DNA of 45,700 nt, from positions 1 to 45,700 of the forward strand of contig SFWW01000002.1 of the NCBI GenBank assembly GCA_004559845.1, given 5' to 3'. This document shows positions 9,517 to 18,679 of the stretch, one piece after another (the first letter of the stretch is position 1; every line of letters begins with the position of its first letter). The notes under the pieces are model-generated. The model was given only the letters and a program-made list of their open reading frames with translations. It had not been told where the DNA came from and made no database searches. The position numbers and the translations under genes are program-made. The stretch comes from a bacterium (GTDB taxonomy: Bacteria; Bacteroidota; Bacteroidia; Bacteroidales; Muribaculaceae).

Positions 9517-10296
9517 ATGGCTAATAAAGAAAAACTTATACTGGTGAAGGTGGGCGGAAAGGTGGTAGAAAACCCGGAAGCCCTCCATCGCCTGATTACC
9601 GACCTTTCGCATTTGGAGGGACGGAAAGTGCTGGTGCACGGAGGCGGAGTGCTTGCCACCAAAACCGCCACCGCATTGGGCATTGAAACCACGATGGTGG
9701 ATGGTCGGCGCGTGACCGACGACCAAACCATCGACGTGGTGACGATGGTGTATGCCGGATTGGTGAATAAGCGCATTGTGTGTATGCTTCAGAGCTTAGG
9801 CACCAATGCTATAGGGCTATGCGGAGCGGATATGAACATCATTCTCAGCCACAAACGCCCGGTGAAAACCGTGGACTACGGTTGGGTGGGCGATGTGGAA
9901 CGGGTGGATGGAAAGGCGCTTTCCACGCTCATTGAAAGTGGCGTGGTGCCGGTAATTGCACCGCTCACCCACGATGGCAAAGCCCACATTCTCAACACCA
10001 ACGCCGACACCATTGCAGCCGAAACCGCAAAGGGCTTGTCGGAATATTACGATGTGACGCTCGTGTTTTGCTTCGAAAAGCGCGGCGTGCTTGCCGATGC
10101 CACCAACGACCACAGCGTAATTCCATGGCTCGATCTTCAAAGATATGAAGCCTTGAAAGGCGATGGTGTGATTACCGACGGTATGATACCCAAACTCGAC
10201 AATGCTTTCTCCACCATCAGCCATGGTGTGAAAGAGGTGGTTATCACCCACGCCGATTGCCTCTGTGACCTCAGCCAAGGCACACATATCCGGTAA
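9517..10296 (+). CDS. argB: Acetylglutamate kinase
   Basis: A 259-residue amino acid kinase that phosphorylates N-acetylglutamate (or N-succinylglutamate in some Bacteroidetes) in arginine synthesis, in the cytoplasm. Visible motifs: LVKVGGKVV (K11, K15) for phosphate binding, VLVHGGG (41-44), the substrate loop VDGRRVTD with R65, and HILNTNADTIAAE (about 158-169). Length is normal for the family. It follows prfB by only 12 bases and probably shares its transcript, though the two have no functional link. No other arg gene lies in the window. Acetyl against succinyl substrate cannot be decided here. Confidence 0.92.
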   Translation: MANKEKLILVKVGGKVVENPEALHRLITDLSHLEGRKVLVHGGGVLATKTATALGIETTMVDGRRVTDDQTIDVVTMVYAGLVNKRIVCMLQSLGTNAIGLCGADMNIILSHKRPVKTVDYGWVGDVERVDGKALSTLIESGVVPVIAPLTHDGKAHILNTNADTIAAETAKGLSEYYDVTLVFCFEKRGVLADATNDHSVIPWLDLQRYEALKGDGVITDGMIPKLDNAFSTISHGVKEVVITHADCLCDLSQGTHIR

Positions 10297-10382
10297 CCCG
10301 ACATTTGCCGCACGCCATTAGGATTAAACCTATTGAGGAATTTTGAGTCTAAAAAAACAAAAAGACAAAAAATTTTCGAGCT

Positions 10383-11651
10383 ATGATGACAAATAAGTTA
10401 TGTAAAGGTGTGCTTTGCCTATCGCTTTTGCTCAGCACCGCAATAGGTGCGCAAGCGCAAAATGTGAAGCTCACGCCGGAATTTTGCCAAGCCGTGCAGC
10501 AATACGATGTGGTGCAAACCTTCTACGATGGCATGGCAGCCGTGCTGAAAAACGGCAATTGGGGCTATATCAACACCGATGGTAAGGAAGTGATTCCTTG
10601 CCAAATTCCAATGCAATTTGATGTGTGCATCGACCGAGACGACTATGGCTTCTATCGCGACAACGGCTATGTGCGTAATTTCTGCGAAGGCATGGTGGCA
10701 GTGGCAAAGGAAACCTCGGGTGCCAAGCACAACTACGAACGCACGCTAAAGTGGGGCTATATGAACCGAGAAGGACAACTCGTGGTGGACTATATCTACG
10801 ACGAGGCTGCCGACTTTAGCGAAGGCGTGGCTTGGGTGGCAAACGATGATTTCCAGGGATTTGTCGACAAAAGCGGCAAACGAGTGCTCAATGGTGCCAA
10901 CTATTTCGTGTCCGATGCCGGTATGCTCAACTACACCTTTAAAGACGGATTGGCTTGCGTGGCGAAAATGGACGAGGAAGGTAATGCCAAATATGGCTAT
11001 ATCAATAAGCAAGGCGAGGAAGTGATTCCTTGCACCTACGATGCCGCCGGCCCCTTTAGCGAAGGCAAAGCGGCTGTGGGCGTATATAAGGAGGAGAATG
11101 TTGATGCCATATATCCCTACGTGTACAGTTATCTCAACACTGAGGGAAAGGTGCTCTTCTCTTGCGATGAAGGACTGAAAGCCGGCGATTTCCACGAGGG
11201 AATGGCTTGGGTCACTGCCAATGCACAGCAATACGGTTTCATCGACACCACCGGCACCCTTGTGATTCCGTTGCGCTACTTCACCGACGAAGTGGCAATG
11301 CCTAAATTCATTGCCGATTTCCATGAAGGCTACACCCTATCGGGCATGGAAGACTTTGAGGGCACAGAAGCGGTAATCTATTATCGCTTGATGGACAAAA
11401 TGATGGTGCGCCCGTCGTTCAGAGTGGAAGGACCGGTGTGTGAAGGGGTGGCGCTCAATTCCGCCAACAAGCAATTTGGCTTCATTAAACCCGACGGCAC
11501 GCAAGTGATTCCTTGCCAATTCGACTACACCCCGGCATGCGTGTCGGGCGACCTCATCAGCAGTTCGTACCGCTTCAGCCAAGGCGTGGCAGCCGTAAGG
11601 AAAAACGGCAAATGGGGCTACATCGACCTTCAAGGCCACAGCACCTTCTAA
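10383..11651 (+). CDS. Secreted WG-repeat protein
   Basis: A 422-residue protein with a signal peptide (cut near AQAQ, residue 26) and seven or so WG (KWGYI-type) repeats: NGNWGYINTDGKEVIP, KWGYMNREGQ, FQGFVDKSGK, KYGYINKQGEEVIP, QYGFIDTTGTLVIP, QFGFIKPDGTQVIP and NGKWGYIDLQG. Between them are FSEGVAWV / FSEGKAAV type linkers. WG repeats form beta-rich scaffolds, often periplasmic or surface located, with unknown ligand. The gene is followed after 7 bases by the convergent asd gene, with no clear terminator between them. No enzymatic motif is visible. Confidence 0.88.
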   Translation: MMTNKLCKGVLCLSLLLSTAIGAQAQNVKLTPEFCQAVQQYDVVQTFYDGMAAVLKNGNWGYINTDGKEVIPCQIPMQFDVCIDRDDYGFYRDNGYVRNFCEGMVAVAKETSGAKHNYERTLKWGYMNREGQLVVDYIYDEAADFSEGVAWVANDDFQGFVDKSGKRVLNGANYFVSDAGMLNYTFKDGLACVAKMDEEGNAKYGYINKQGEEVIPCTYDAAGPFSEGKAAVGVYKEENVDAIYPYVYSYLNTEGKVLFSCDEGLKAGDFHEGMAWVTANAQQYGFIDTTGTLVIPLRYFTDEVAMPKFIADFHEGYTLSGMEDFEGTEAVIYYRLMDKMMVRPSFRVEGPVCEGVALNSANKQFGFIKPDGTQVIPCQFDYTPACVSGDLISSSYRFSQGVAAVRKNGKWGYIDLQGHSTF

Positions 11652-11658
11652 GCCTTCT

Positions 11659-12675
11659 CTATTTTCGGAATACGCCTTTATTGAAGAGGTATTGCCCGAT
11701 TTGAACGGCATTGAGGGCGGCGCCTTTTTTGATTTGGTCGCCCACCACCCAGAAGGTTAGGCCATTGTCGCTGCTATAGTCTTCACGGATGCGTCCCACA
11801 TACACCGGGTCACGTCGATTCACAAACAAAGGCATAGGATACTCATTCCGCCCGGGATTGTCTAAAACCACAATGCCGGGAGCCTGCATCAGCGCTTGCC
11901 GCGCTTCGTCGGGCGTGATGGGACGCTCAGTTTCAATCCATACCGCTTCGCTATGGGCGCGAATCACCGGCACACGCACACAGGTGGCACTCACGCGAAT
12001 ATCGGAGTGCATGATTTTGCGCGTTTCGTTATACATTTTCGTTTCCTCGCGAGTGTAGCCATTGTCCATAAACATATCAATGTGAGGAATCACATTGTAA
12101 GCCAATTGGTGTTGGAAATGGCGAACGGTCACCTCTTCTTTGTTGGTGGCAATTTCGGCGAATTGTAGTGCTAATTCGTCCATTGCTTCAAGTCCGGCGC
12201 CACTGGCGGCTTGATAGGTGGACACTTGCACATTTTTGATGTGCGAAATATTGTCGAGAGGTTTGAGCGCCACCACCATCAAGATGGTAGTGCAATTGGG
12301 GTTGGCAATAATGTTGCGCGGAGTGCAGAGCGCATCTTCCGCATTCACTTCGGGCACCACCAAGGGCACATCGTCGTCCATACGAAAAGCGCTCGAATTA
12401 TCAATCATTATGGTGCCGAATTTGGTAATCGTAGGTGCAAATTCCTTAGCCGTACTGGCACCAGCCGACACGAAAGCAATGTCAATGTTTTTGAAATCGT
12501 CGTTGTGCTGTAGCAATTGCACCACATGGTCTTTGCCACGGAAGGTGAAAATGCGACCGGCACTACGCTCCGAACCAAAGAGCACCAATTCGTCGATTGG
12601 AAAATTTTGCTCATCGAGCACTCTCATAAATTCTTGTCCCACAGCGCCACTGGCGCCCACAATAGCAACTTTCAT
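11659..12675 (-). CDS. asd: Aspartate-semialdehyde dehydrogenase
   Basis: A 338-residue NADP-dependent enzyme that reduces aspartyl phosphate to aspartate semialdehyde, the branch point to lysine, diaminopimelate, threonine and methionine. Visible: the Rossmann start VAIVGASGAVGQEF (3-16), DNSSAFRMDDDVPLVVPEVN, the catalytic cysteine in ANPNCTT (C128), TYQAASGAG, and the substrate-binding RVPVIRAHSEA. Length is typical. It is a - strand gene, convergent with the WG-repeat gene, and has its own promoter at 12744-12775 back to back with that of mtgA. Diaminopimelate supply links it loosely to peptidoglycan synthesis. Confidence 0.95.
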   Translation of the reverse strand: MKVAIVGASGAVGQEFMRVLDEQNFPIDELVLFGSERSAGRIFTFRGKDHVVQLLQHNDDFKNIDIAFVSAGASTAKEFAPTITKFGTIMIDNSSAFRMDDDVPLVVPEVNAEDALCTPRNIIANPNCTTILMVVALKPLDNISHIKNVQVSTYQAASGAGLEAMDELALQFAEIATNKEEVTVRHFQHQLAYNVIPHIDMFMDNGYTREETKMYNETRKIMHSDIRVSATCVRVPVIRAHSEAVWIETERPITPDEARQALMQAPGIVVLDNPGRNEYPMPLFVNRRDPVYVGRIREDYSSDNGLTFWVVGDQIKKGAALNAVQIGQYLFNKGVFRK

Positions 12676-12743
12676 TTTTCAAACTTTCGGGGTATGGATA
12701 CACATTCAGCGCATAGAGCGCCCATATTTTAAAAAAAACTTGG

Positions 12744-12775
12744 CAAAGATACAATTTATCTGCCATTTTGCCAAC
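12744..12775 (-). promoter_or_regulatory. Promoter for asd
   Basis: On the - strand: GTTG (12775-12772), 20 bases, then TATCTTTG (12751-12744), about 70 bases before the asd start codon. The -7 element is perfect and the -33 has one mismatch. Confidence 0.65.
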
Positions 12776-12847
12776 ATTTTCCGCTTCATTTCCTTTCGCG
12801 TGGAGCACATTTCTTGGTGACAAATTGGTGATAAAAATGCGTCAAAT

Positions 12848-12879
12848 TTTGGGTGGTTGTGCGAAAGTAGGTATCTTTG
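12848..12879 (+). promoter_or_regulatory. Promoter for mtgA
   Basis: TTTG at 12848-12851, 20 bases, then TATCTTTG at 12872-12879, about 60 bases upstream of the mtgA start codon. It is an exact consensus match and diverges from the asd promoter. Confidence 0.75.
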
Positions 12880-12940
12880 CAGAGCAATCATTCCGCCCTT
12901 GGTTGCGGAACAATTATTCAATAAGAAAACTCGGTAATCT

Positions 12941-13642
12941 ATGTTTATCATTCGACGCATATTTCGGTGGATACTGTATGCCATCATTTTCTTCTTCGTA
13001 TCGTCTATCACTGCGGTGGTGGTGCTGAAATGGCTACCGGTGTACTACACACCGCTGATGCTGATTCGCTCCGCACAGCAAATTGCCGACGGACGCTCAC
13101 CGAAGATAGCGCATGAATGGGTGGACTTGAATCACGTGAGCACTAATCTGCCATTAGCTGTGATTTCGAGCGAAGACGCCCGGTTTCAGCAGCACAACGG
13201 CTTTGATTTTGAAGAAATCTACAAAGCGCGCCTCCATACCCTGCACGGCGGCAAAGAACGCGGTGCCAGCACCATCTCGCAGCAAACCGCCAAAAATGTG
13301 TTTCTCTGGCCCGGTCATAGCTGGATAAGAAAGGGGTTTGAAGCCTATTTCACCATCCTCATTGAATATATATGGGGCAAAGAGCGCATTATGGAAGTGT
13401 ATGTCAATTCCATTGAGATGGGCGATGGCATCTACGGCGTGAAAGCTGTGGCTGAGCTCAATTTCGACAAAACGCCCGACCGACTCACCAAGCGCGACGC
13501 CGCACTGATAGCCGCTACCCTACCCAGCCCCCTCACGCGCGACTCAAAGAATCCTTCCGGCGAACTCCTGCGCCGCCGCAACCGCATTGTGCAAGAAATG
13601 AACTACATCAAGCACGTGCCTTTCGGCTGCGAAGAAAAGTGA
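12941..13642 (+). CDS. mtgA: Monofunctional peptidoglycan transglycosylase
   Basis: A 233-residue inner-membrane enzyme of glycosyltransferase family 51 that polymerises lipid II into glycan strands in the periplasm. One membrane anchor lies at residues about 8-30. The GT51 motifs are present in order: ISSEDARFQQHNGFD with catalytic E78, GASTISQQTAKNVFL (108-122), the helix around GKERIMEVYVNSIEMG containing the second catalytic Glu, and the RRNRIVQEM end. There is no transpeptidase domain, and the length matches MtgA. It has its own promoter. It is a synthesis gene, unlike the degradation genes further downstream. Confidence 0.94.
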   Translation: MFIIRRIFRWILYAIIFFFVSSITAVVVLKWLPVYYTPLMLIRSAQQIADGRSPKIAHEWVDLNHVSTNLPLAVISSEDARFQQHNGFDFEEIYKARLHTLHGGKERGASTISQQTAKNVFLWPGHSWIRKGFEAYFTILIEYIWGKERIMEVYVNSIEMGDGIYGVKAVAELNFDKTPDRLTKRDAALIAATLPSPLTRDSKNPSGELLRRRNRIVQEMNYIKHVPFGCEEK

Positions 13643-13772
13643 TTGGCGGGGAGATGAGTTATTCTTTCTGAAGTTATTTTTTTTGAGTTAAGAAGGGATG
13701 GAAATTATCGCTCGCTTCCGTTCGCCGGAAGTTAAGACGAATGACTTTTTGGTTCGTTGGCTCCAAAAAGAA

Positions 13773-14006
13773 TTATATGGTTTGGAGGAAGACTTTGGCG
13801 TAGTCGCCGGTGGCGTGGTCGATGATGCCGAAAAAGTCGGGTTCGTGGATGGTTTCCGCATTTGGGCAGTCGCAAAAATTCGATTTGATGGCGCATTTCA
13901 GTTCTTCCATTTTGTGGATGGCATCTGTCTGCGCTGAGAACCGATATTTGTCGGAGCCAATTTCTCCATTGGTGAAATATTCAAAGTAGACGATGATTGT
14001 ATTCAT
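13773..14006 (-). CDS. Small conserved-looking hypothetical protein
   Basis: A 77-residue - strand ORF starting at ATG 14006-14004 (MNTIIVYFEYF). An upstream in-frame ATG would add 16 residues, but it lies on the far side of a -7-like element (14018-14011), so the short start is preferred. The product is a small acidic protein with a beta-like start and two cysteines in NFCDCPNAE; it has no signal peptide or membrane segment. I do not recognise the family. The overlapping + strand frame (13698-13937) has no promoter and poorer composition and is taken as a shadow. Confidence 0.5.
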   Translation of the reverse strand: MNTIIVYFEYFTNGEIGSDKYRFSAQTDAIHKMEELKCAIKSNFCDCPNAETIHEPDFFGIIDHATGDYAKVFLQTI

Positions 14007-14010
14007 AGTG

Positions 14011-14018
14011 CAAAAATA
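14011..14018 (-). promoter_or_regulatory. -7 promoter element for the small - strand ORF
   Basis: TATTTTTG on the - strand (14018-14011) lies only about 4 bases upstream of the ATG at 14006, which would give a nearly leaderless message. No good -33 is visible. Confidence 0.35.
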
Positions 14019-14163
14019 GCATTTTCCACGATGACATCGGCTATGATTTTGCAAAAATTTTTACTGATTGATAAAAAATTTTTCTGCTCAAATTTTGATG
14101 AGTGGCGCATTTAGTGTAATTTTACTGATTAATTTGGATAATTGTGTAACCACGCATCGAAAA

Positions 14164-15045
14164 ATGAAAAAGATATTAGCGTTATTTGTATTGACAATCA
14201 GTATGTTGGGCGCCAAAAACGCGTGTGCTCAGAATCGCACCATGTTTGAATACCCCATTGCTCCCGACACTTGCACCACCCTTGAGAGCCGTTGCAACTA
14301 CAGCACAGCGCACTTTTGGGACAATTTTGAATTTCACAAGCCCCTCACGGCAGAGTCGGATAGCATATTAATGTCTACCTTTATCGACTTTTTCCAAATT
14401 ATGAGTTCAGCCAACAGGAATGTGGGGCAAAGTGCGGTGCGCTTGCTCATGAACAAGGCACAAGTGAATCATCCCAACTTTCTTCGCCTGATGAGCGCAG
14501 CCGAATATTTGCTCTACTACACCCCCCAGCCGCTCATCGATGATGTGTATTTGGCATTTGCCCAATCGGCTGTGGAGGCTTCGTGGATGGAAAAGAACGT
14601 GAAATCGCATTATGCCGAGCAAATCCGCACCATCAACAACACCAAACTTGGCAGCGACATCTACAACTTCTCCGTGACCGATGCCAATGGCGAGAAGAAG
14701 AAGATTCACGACCTTCCGCTCGATTCGGCAGAAATCGTGCTCCTTTTTTTCACCAACGACGAAATAGAGAGTTCGCTTGCACGCACCCGCATCGAAACCG
14801 ACCTTGGCATCAACGAGCTGGTGAATCAGGGCTACACCAAATTGATGAATGTGTATGTGGGCAAAGAGCCCAAGTCGTTTTTGGCAGAGGCTTCGAAATA
14901 TCCCAATTGGACACTCTTAGCCACCACAGAGCTAAAGAACTTGGACGTGAGGGTGTTGCCATCGTTTGTGGTGTTGGATAATGCCTTTAGAGTGATGAAC
15001 AAAAATCAATACGTTGACGATATAAAGCGTGCTTTTAACCCCTAA
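14164..15045 (+). CDS. Secreted DUF5106-like protein with a thioredoxin-fold C-terminus
   Basis: A 293-residue exported protein. The start at 14164 is chosen because it begins a normal signal peptide (MKKILALFVLTISMLGAKNACAQ); the frame is open 32 codons further upstream but without a plausible start. The N-terminal part (YPIAPDTCTTLESRCNY, then HFWDNFEF) resembles the DUF5106 domain of Bacteroidetes. The C-terminal part (LPLDSAEIVLLFF, then VRVLPSFVVLD near the end) looks like a thioredoxin-like fold, but no CxxC pair is visible, so a redox role is doubtful. It is followed after 14 bases by the DoxX-like gene, probably in one operon. Confidence 0.75.
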   Translation: MKKILALFVLTISMLGAKNACAQNRTMFEYPIAPDTCTTLESRCNYSTAHFWDNFEFHKPLTAESDSILMSTFIDFFQIMSSANRNVGQSAVRLLMNKAQVNHPNFLRLMSAAEYLLYYTPQPLIDDVYLAFAQSAVEASWMEKNVKSHYAEQIRTINNTKLGSDIYNFSVTDANGEKKKIHDLPLDSAEIVLLFFTNDEIESSLARTRIETDLGINELVNQGYTKLMNVYVGKEPKSFLAEASKYPNWTLLATTELKNLDVRVLPSFVVLDNAFRVMNKNQYVDDIKRAFNP

Positions 15046-15059
15046 AACAATATCTTCAC

Positions 15060-15545
15060 ATGAAAGTATCTAACGGAATCAAAAAATTTTTCATGTATAG
15101 TGCAGGACATTCCTACACAAATATGTCGCGCCTATTTTTGCGCTTGTTCATCGGTTTGATGTTTTGCTTAGTGGCATTTCGTCAGATTATTCATGTGAGC
15201 GACATCGCCCCGCAATACGAAGGTATCCTCTCGCTGGGCTCCGAGATATCGATAGTGGTGATAGCCATAGCCGAATTGCTATGCGCCACCTTCATTATGT
15301 TGGGCTTTTTGATGCGCGTGGCATTGCTACCCTCTATTGCCATCATGGCTTATGCCGAATATTTGGTGTTCTCGCCCAATGTATCGCTGAGCGTGTTTTC
15401 GTTCTCACCCGGCTATCCGGTGATGTTTTTGGGCGTGTTTTTATTTCTATTTCTCTCCGGTCCGGGGAAAATTTCGGTCGACTATCTCATAGCCGTGAAC
15501 ATAGAGCGCAATCGCGAAGAAGACGAGGTGCTCGACAATGTGTAA
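15060..15545 (+). CDS. DoxX-like membrane protein
   Basis: A 161-residue inner-membrane protein with four predicted membrane helices (around residues 23-42, 55-78, 83-103 and 113-132), as in the DoxX family. The start of helix 1 (SRLFLRLFIGLMF) is typical. DoxX proteins are linked to quinone or thiol redox processes in some bacteria, but the role is generally not known. It sits 14 bases after the DUF5106-like gene and 26 bases before mnmA, suggesting co-transcription. Confidence 0.75.
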   Translation: MKVSNGIKKFFMYSAGHSYTNMSRLFLRLFIGLMFCLVAFRQIIHVSDIAPQYEGILSLGSEISIVVIAIAELLCATFIMLGFLMRVALLPSIAIMAYAEYLVFSPNVSLSVFSFSPGYPVMFLGVFLFLFLSGPGKISVDYLIAVNIERNREEDEVLDNV

Positions 15546-15571
15546 TTATCTTTCATTCTGACAACTAACAA

Positions 15572-16651
15572 ATGAGTATAGCAGTATTGATATCAGGCGG
15601 TGTGGACAGCGCAGTGGTGGTTCACAAGTTAAAAGAGGAGGGGCACAACGACCTCCAACTCTTCTACATCCGCATTGGAATGGACACCGACGAAGGAGAT
15701 TGTGCCGCCGAAGAGGATATTGAAATGTGCACTCTCATCGCCAAAAAATACGGTTTGCCGTTAGAGGTGGTTTCGCTCCACCAAGAATATTGGGACAATG
15801 TGATGGAATATGCATTGCGCACCGTGAAAGCGGGACTCACACCCAATCCCGATATGATGTGCAATCGCATGATCAAGTTTGGCTACTTTGAGCAGCGCTG
15901 GGGTAAAGACTTCGATATCACCGCCACCGGGCATTATGCCAACACAGCCTTTGTGGGCGACACCAAATACTTGGCTATGGCAGTAGACCCGGTGAAAGAC
16001 CAAACCGACTTCTTGGCGCAAATCACCTACGAGCAATTGCTGCACTTAACATTCCCCATTGGCAATTTACCCAAAGAAGAAGTGCGCCGCATTGCTCAAG
16101 AAGCGCACCTGCCCAATGCCTATCGCAAAGATAGTCAAGGCATTTGCTTCCTTGGGCAAATCAACTACAACGATTTCATCCGCCGTCATCTCGGCGTGAA
16201 AAAGGGACCGATTATTGAGATTGAAACCGGCAAAAAACTCGGCGAGCACAATGGATTTTGGTTCCACACCATCGGGCAACGCAAAGGCCTCGGCTTGAGC
16301 GGCGGTCCATGGTATGTGGTAAAGAAAAATGTGCACGACAATGTGGTGTATGTGAGCAATGGCTATGGCACCGCCAAGCAATATGGGCGTGTGCTTCACC
16401 TCGACGAAATGCACTTCATCTCCGGAAATCCTTGGCAAGATACCGACCGACCGGTGGAAATCACCTTTAAGAATCGCCACACCCCCATTCTCGCTAAAGC
16501 CAAATTCACGCATTTGCGCAACAGCGAGTGGGTGATTGAAAGCGAAACCGATGTGCAAGGCATTGCGCCCGGGCAATTTGCTGTGATTTACGATGCGCAA
16601 GGCCGCCTGTGCTATGGGAGCGGCGTGATTACCGGGCAGACAATAGATTAA
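15572..16651 (+). CDS. mnmA: tRNA-specific 2-thiouridylase MnmA
   Basis: A 359-residue cytoplasmic enzyme that thiolates U34 of tRNA-Lys, -Glu and -Gln. Visible: the ATP pyrophosphatase loop SGGVDSA (8-14), catalytic C97 in PNPDMMCNRM, ATGHYA (about 118-123), KDQTDFLAQ (142-150) and the second catalytic cysteine C192 in KDSQGICFLG, plus the C-terminal barrel beginning near GFWFHTIGQRKGLG. Both cysteines and the normal length indicate a working enzyme. The sulfur donor system is not in the window. Confidence 0.95.
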   Translation: MSIAVLISGGVDSAVVVHKLKEEGHNDLQLFYIRIGMDTDEGDCAAEEDIEMCTLIAKKYGLPLEVVSLHQEYWDNVMEYALRTVKAGLTPNPDMMCNRMIKFGYFEQRWGKDFDITATGHYANTAFVGDTKYLAMAVDPVKDQTDFLAQITYEQLLHLTFPIGNLPKEEVRRIAQEAHLPNAYRKDSQGICFLGQINYNDFIRRHLGVKKGPIIEIETGKKLGEHNGFWFHTIGQRKGLGLSGGPWYVVKKNVHDNVVYVSNGYGTAKQYGRVLHLDEMHFISGNPWQDTDRPVEITFKNRHTPILAKAKFTHLRNSEWVIESETDVQGIAPGQFAVIYDAQGRLCYGSGVITGQTID

Positions 16652-16680
16652 CAACTAAAGCATTACAGAAAAATAAAAAT

Positions 16681-17280
16681 ATGGATAAGGTGGAACTGAA
16701 AGTGATGGGCATTACCTACAACCCGGTGCAAAACGGCGCCTACGCGCTACTTTTGCGCGAGGTAAATGGGCAGCATCGCATACCCATTGTGGTGGGCGCA
16801 TCCGAAGCCCATTCCATAGCCGTGAGACTGGAAAATATGATTCCGCCTCGCCCTCTAACCCACGATTTGATGACTGCCATGCTGCATGCTTATGGCATTT
16901 CGGTGGAAGAAGTGATGATTTACAAATTTAGCGACGGGGTGTTTATGAGCGAATTGCACCTGAACGACGGCAACCGCGAAGTAACCCTCGATTCACGCAC
17001 CAGCGATGCCATTGCACTGGCATTGCGCACCAATGCACCCATTTTCACCACGCCGGAAATCGTGAAGAAAACCGGCATCTATATGGAAGAGGAAGAAGAA
17101 GGCTCCTCGAAGGTGGTGCACAAATCCACACGCACACTCAACGACTTCTCTATTGAAGAATTGCAAGAGAAAATGCAGCGCTTTGTGGAAGAAGAAAACT
17201 ATGAAGGAGCAGCCAAAATTAGAAACATCATTGCAGAAAAACGCTCTGCCAACACACCTCAAAACGATATAACAACTTAA
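16681..17280 (+). CDS. Bifunctional nuclease-domain protein with C-terminal UVR motif
   Basis: A 199-residue protein. Residues 1-135 form a BFN (DUF151) domain (PIVVGASEAHSIAVRLE, SRTSDAIALALR). Residues about 160-195 form a UVR motif (LQEKMQRFVEEENYEGAAKIRNII), the helical hairpin also found in UvrB and UvrC. Such BFN-UVR proteins are conserved in Bacteroidetes; the domain is named for nuclease activity in plants but the bacterial role is unclear. The start at 16681 is chosen because it begins the domain; the open frame upstream overlaps mnmA. It is 29 bases after mnmA and 17 bases before the permease. Confidence 0.85.
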   Translation: MDKVELKVMGITYNPVQNGAYALLLREVNGQHRIPIVVGASEAHSIAVRLENMIPPRPLTHDLMTAMLHAYGISVEEVMIYKFSDGVFMSELHLNDGNREVTLDSRTSDAIALALRTNAPIFTTPEIVKKTGIYMEEEEEGSSKVVHKSTRTLNDFSIEELQEKMQRFVEEENYEGAAKIRNIIAEKRSANTPQNDITT

Positions 17281-17297
17281 AAAAAAATTATACCGAA

Positions 17298-18620
17298 ATG
17301 AAGAATTTGAAGTTTAGATTGATTGTGATGAATTTCCTCCAATTTGCTGTTTGGGGAGCGTATCTCACATGTATGGGCAACTACCTTGGAAAGGCTGGTA
17401 TGGGCGCGGAAATCTCGTGGTTCTACGCCATTCAAGGTATCGTGTCGATTTTCATGCCCGCACTGATGGGTATTGTGGCTGATAAATGGATTCAGCCGCA
17501 GCGTCTGCTGGGCATTTGCCATTTGCTGGCAGGTGCCGGAATGATTGCTTTGTTTATGATGGGACAGGCTTGTGCCACCCCCGACAAGGCAATGTTTATC
17601 ACCACCTACACCTTGAGTGTGGCTTTCTATATGCCCACTTTGGCACTTTCCAACACGGCGGCATTCACCATCTTGAAAGAAAATGGTTTGGACACGGTGA
17701 AAGATTTCCCGCCCATCCGTGTGTTTGGCACCGTGGGCTTCATTGCCACGATGTGGTTTGTGAACTGTGCCACCTGGCATGATGGTGCATTAGGTTTCAC
17801 CATTGGCGAAGACAGCACAAAATTCCAACTCACTCATTTCCAATTCCTCGTATCGGGTGTGCTGGGCGTGCTGCTATGTGCCTACTGCTTCACTTTGCCA
17901 CAATGCAAGATTGTGAAGAAAAAAGCACAAAGTTTGGCTCAGCAACTTGGATTTGATGCCTTCAAACTCTTCAAGCAGAAAAAAATGGCATTGTTCTTCA
18001 TATTCTCTATGCTTTTGGGTATGTCGCTGCAAGTGACCAACGGCTTTGCCACCCCATTCCTCACCAGTTTCAAGGGGTCGCCCATCGCAGAAGTAGCAAA
18101 CTCGTTTGCCGCCAACAATGCCACCATGCTTGTGTCGCTATCTCAAGTGGCAGAAGCACTTTGCATCTTGCTCATTCCATTCTTCTTGCGCAAGTATGGC
18201 ATTAAAAAGGTGATGCTCATTGCCATGTTTGCTTGGGTGTTCCGCTTTGGCTTCTTTGGCGTGGGCAGTCCCGACTTCCCCGGCGTGCTGTTCTTCTTGC
18301 TCTCTTGCATCGTTTACGGCGTGGCGTTCGACTTCTTCAATGTGTCGGGCGGTTTGTTTGTCGACAAAGAATGCGACCCCTCAGTGCGCGCATCAGCCCA
18401 AGGCTTGTTTATGCTCATGACCAACGGTTTGGGCGCCACAATCGGCACTTTGGCAGCAGGAAAAATCATCGACCACTATTGCCAATGGAAGGGCGACTAT
18501 CTGATGGAAATAACACCCGGCGGATGGCAAACGGCATGGTTCATTTTTGCCGGATTTGCACTGGTAGTGGCTGTGGCGTTTATGTTCTTATTTAAGTACA
18601 AACACGAGCCTGAAAAATAA
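17298..18620 (+). CDS. Nucleoside:H+ symporter family permease (MFS)
   Basis: A 440-residue inner-membrane protein with about 12 hydrophobic segments, of the NupG/XapB nucleoside:H+ symporter group. Telltale stretches are LQFAVWGAYLTCMGNYL near the N-terminus, FPPIRVFGTVGFI near residues 137-149 and YGVAFDFFNVSGGLFVD near 339-355. It should import nucleosides with protons. It lies 17 bases after the BFN-UVR gene, so probably in the same operon as mnmA. Substrate specificity is not visible. Confidence 0.85.
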   Translation: MKNLKFRLIVMNFLQFAVWGAYLTCMGNYLGKAGMGAEISWFYAIQGIVSIFMPALMGIVADKWIQPQRLLGICHLLAGAGMIALFMMGQACATPDKAMFITTYTLSVAFYMPTLALSNTAAFTILKENGLDTVKDFPPIRVFGTVGFIATMWFVNCATWHDGALGFTIGEDSTKFQLTHFQFLVSGVLGVLLCAYCFTLPQCKIVKKKAQSLAQQLGFDAFKLFKQKKMALFFIFSMLLGMSLQVTNGFATPFLTSFKGSPIAEVANSFAANNATMLVSLSQVAEALCILLIPFFLRKYGIKKVMLIAMFAWVFRFGFFGVGSPDFPGVLFFLLSCIVYGVAFDFFNVSGGLFVDKECDPSVRASAQGLFMLMTNGLGATIGTLAAGKIIDHYCQWKGDYLMEITPGGWQTAWFIFAGFALVVAVAFMFLFKYKHEPEK

Positions 18621-18679
18621 TTCGATAACCGAATGTTGTCGGCTCCTTTACTCCATAACAAAATAATTGATTCATAGCT

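Noticed and set aside
13698..13937. 79-codon + strand frame
   Set aside because: It overlaps the better supported - strand ORF (13773-14006) and has no promoter of its own.
17298..18620. A second AmpG-type permease
   Set aside because: The conserved stretches match the nucleoside:H+ symporter group rather than AmpG.
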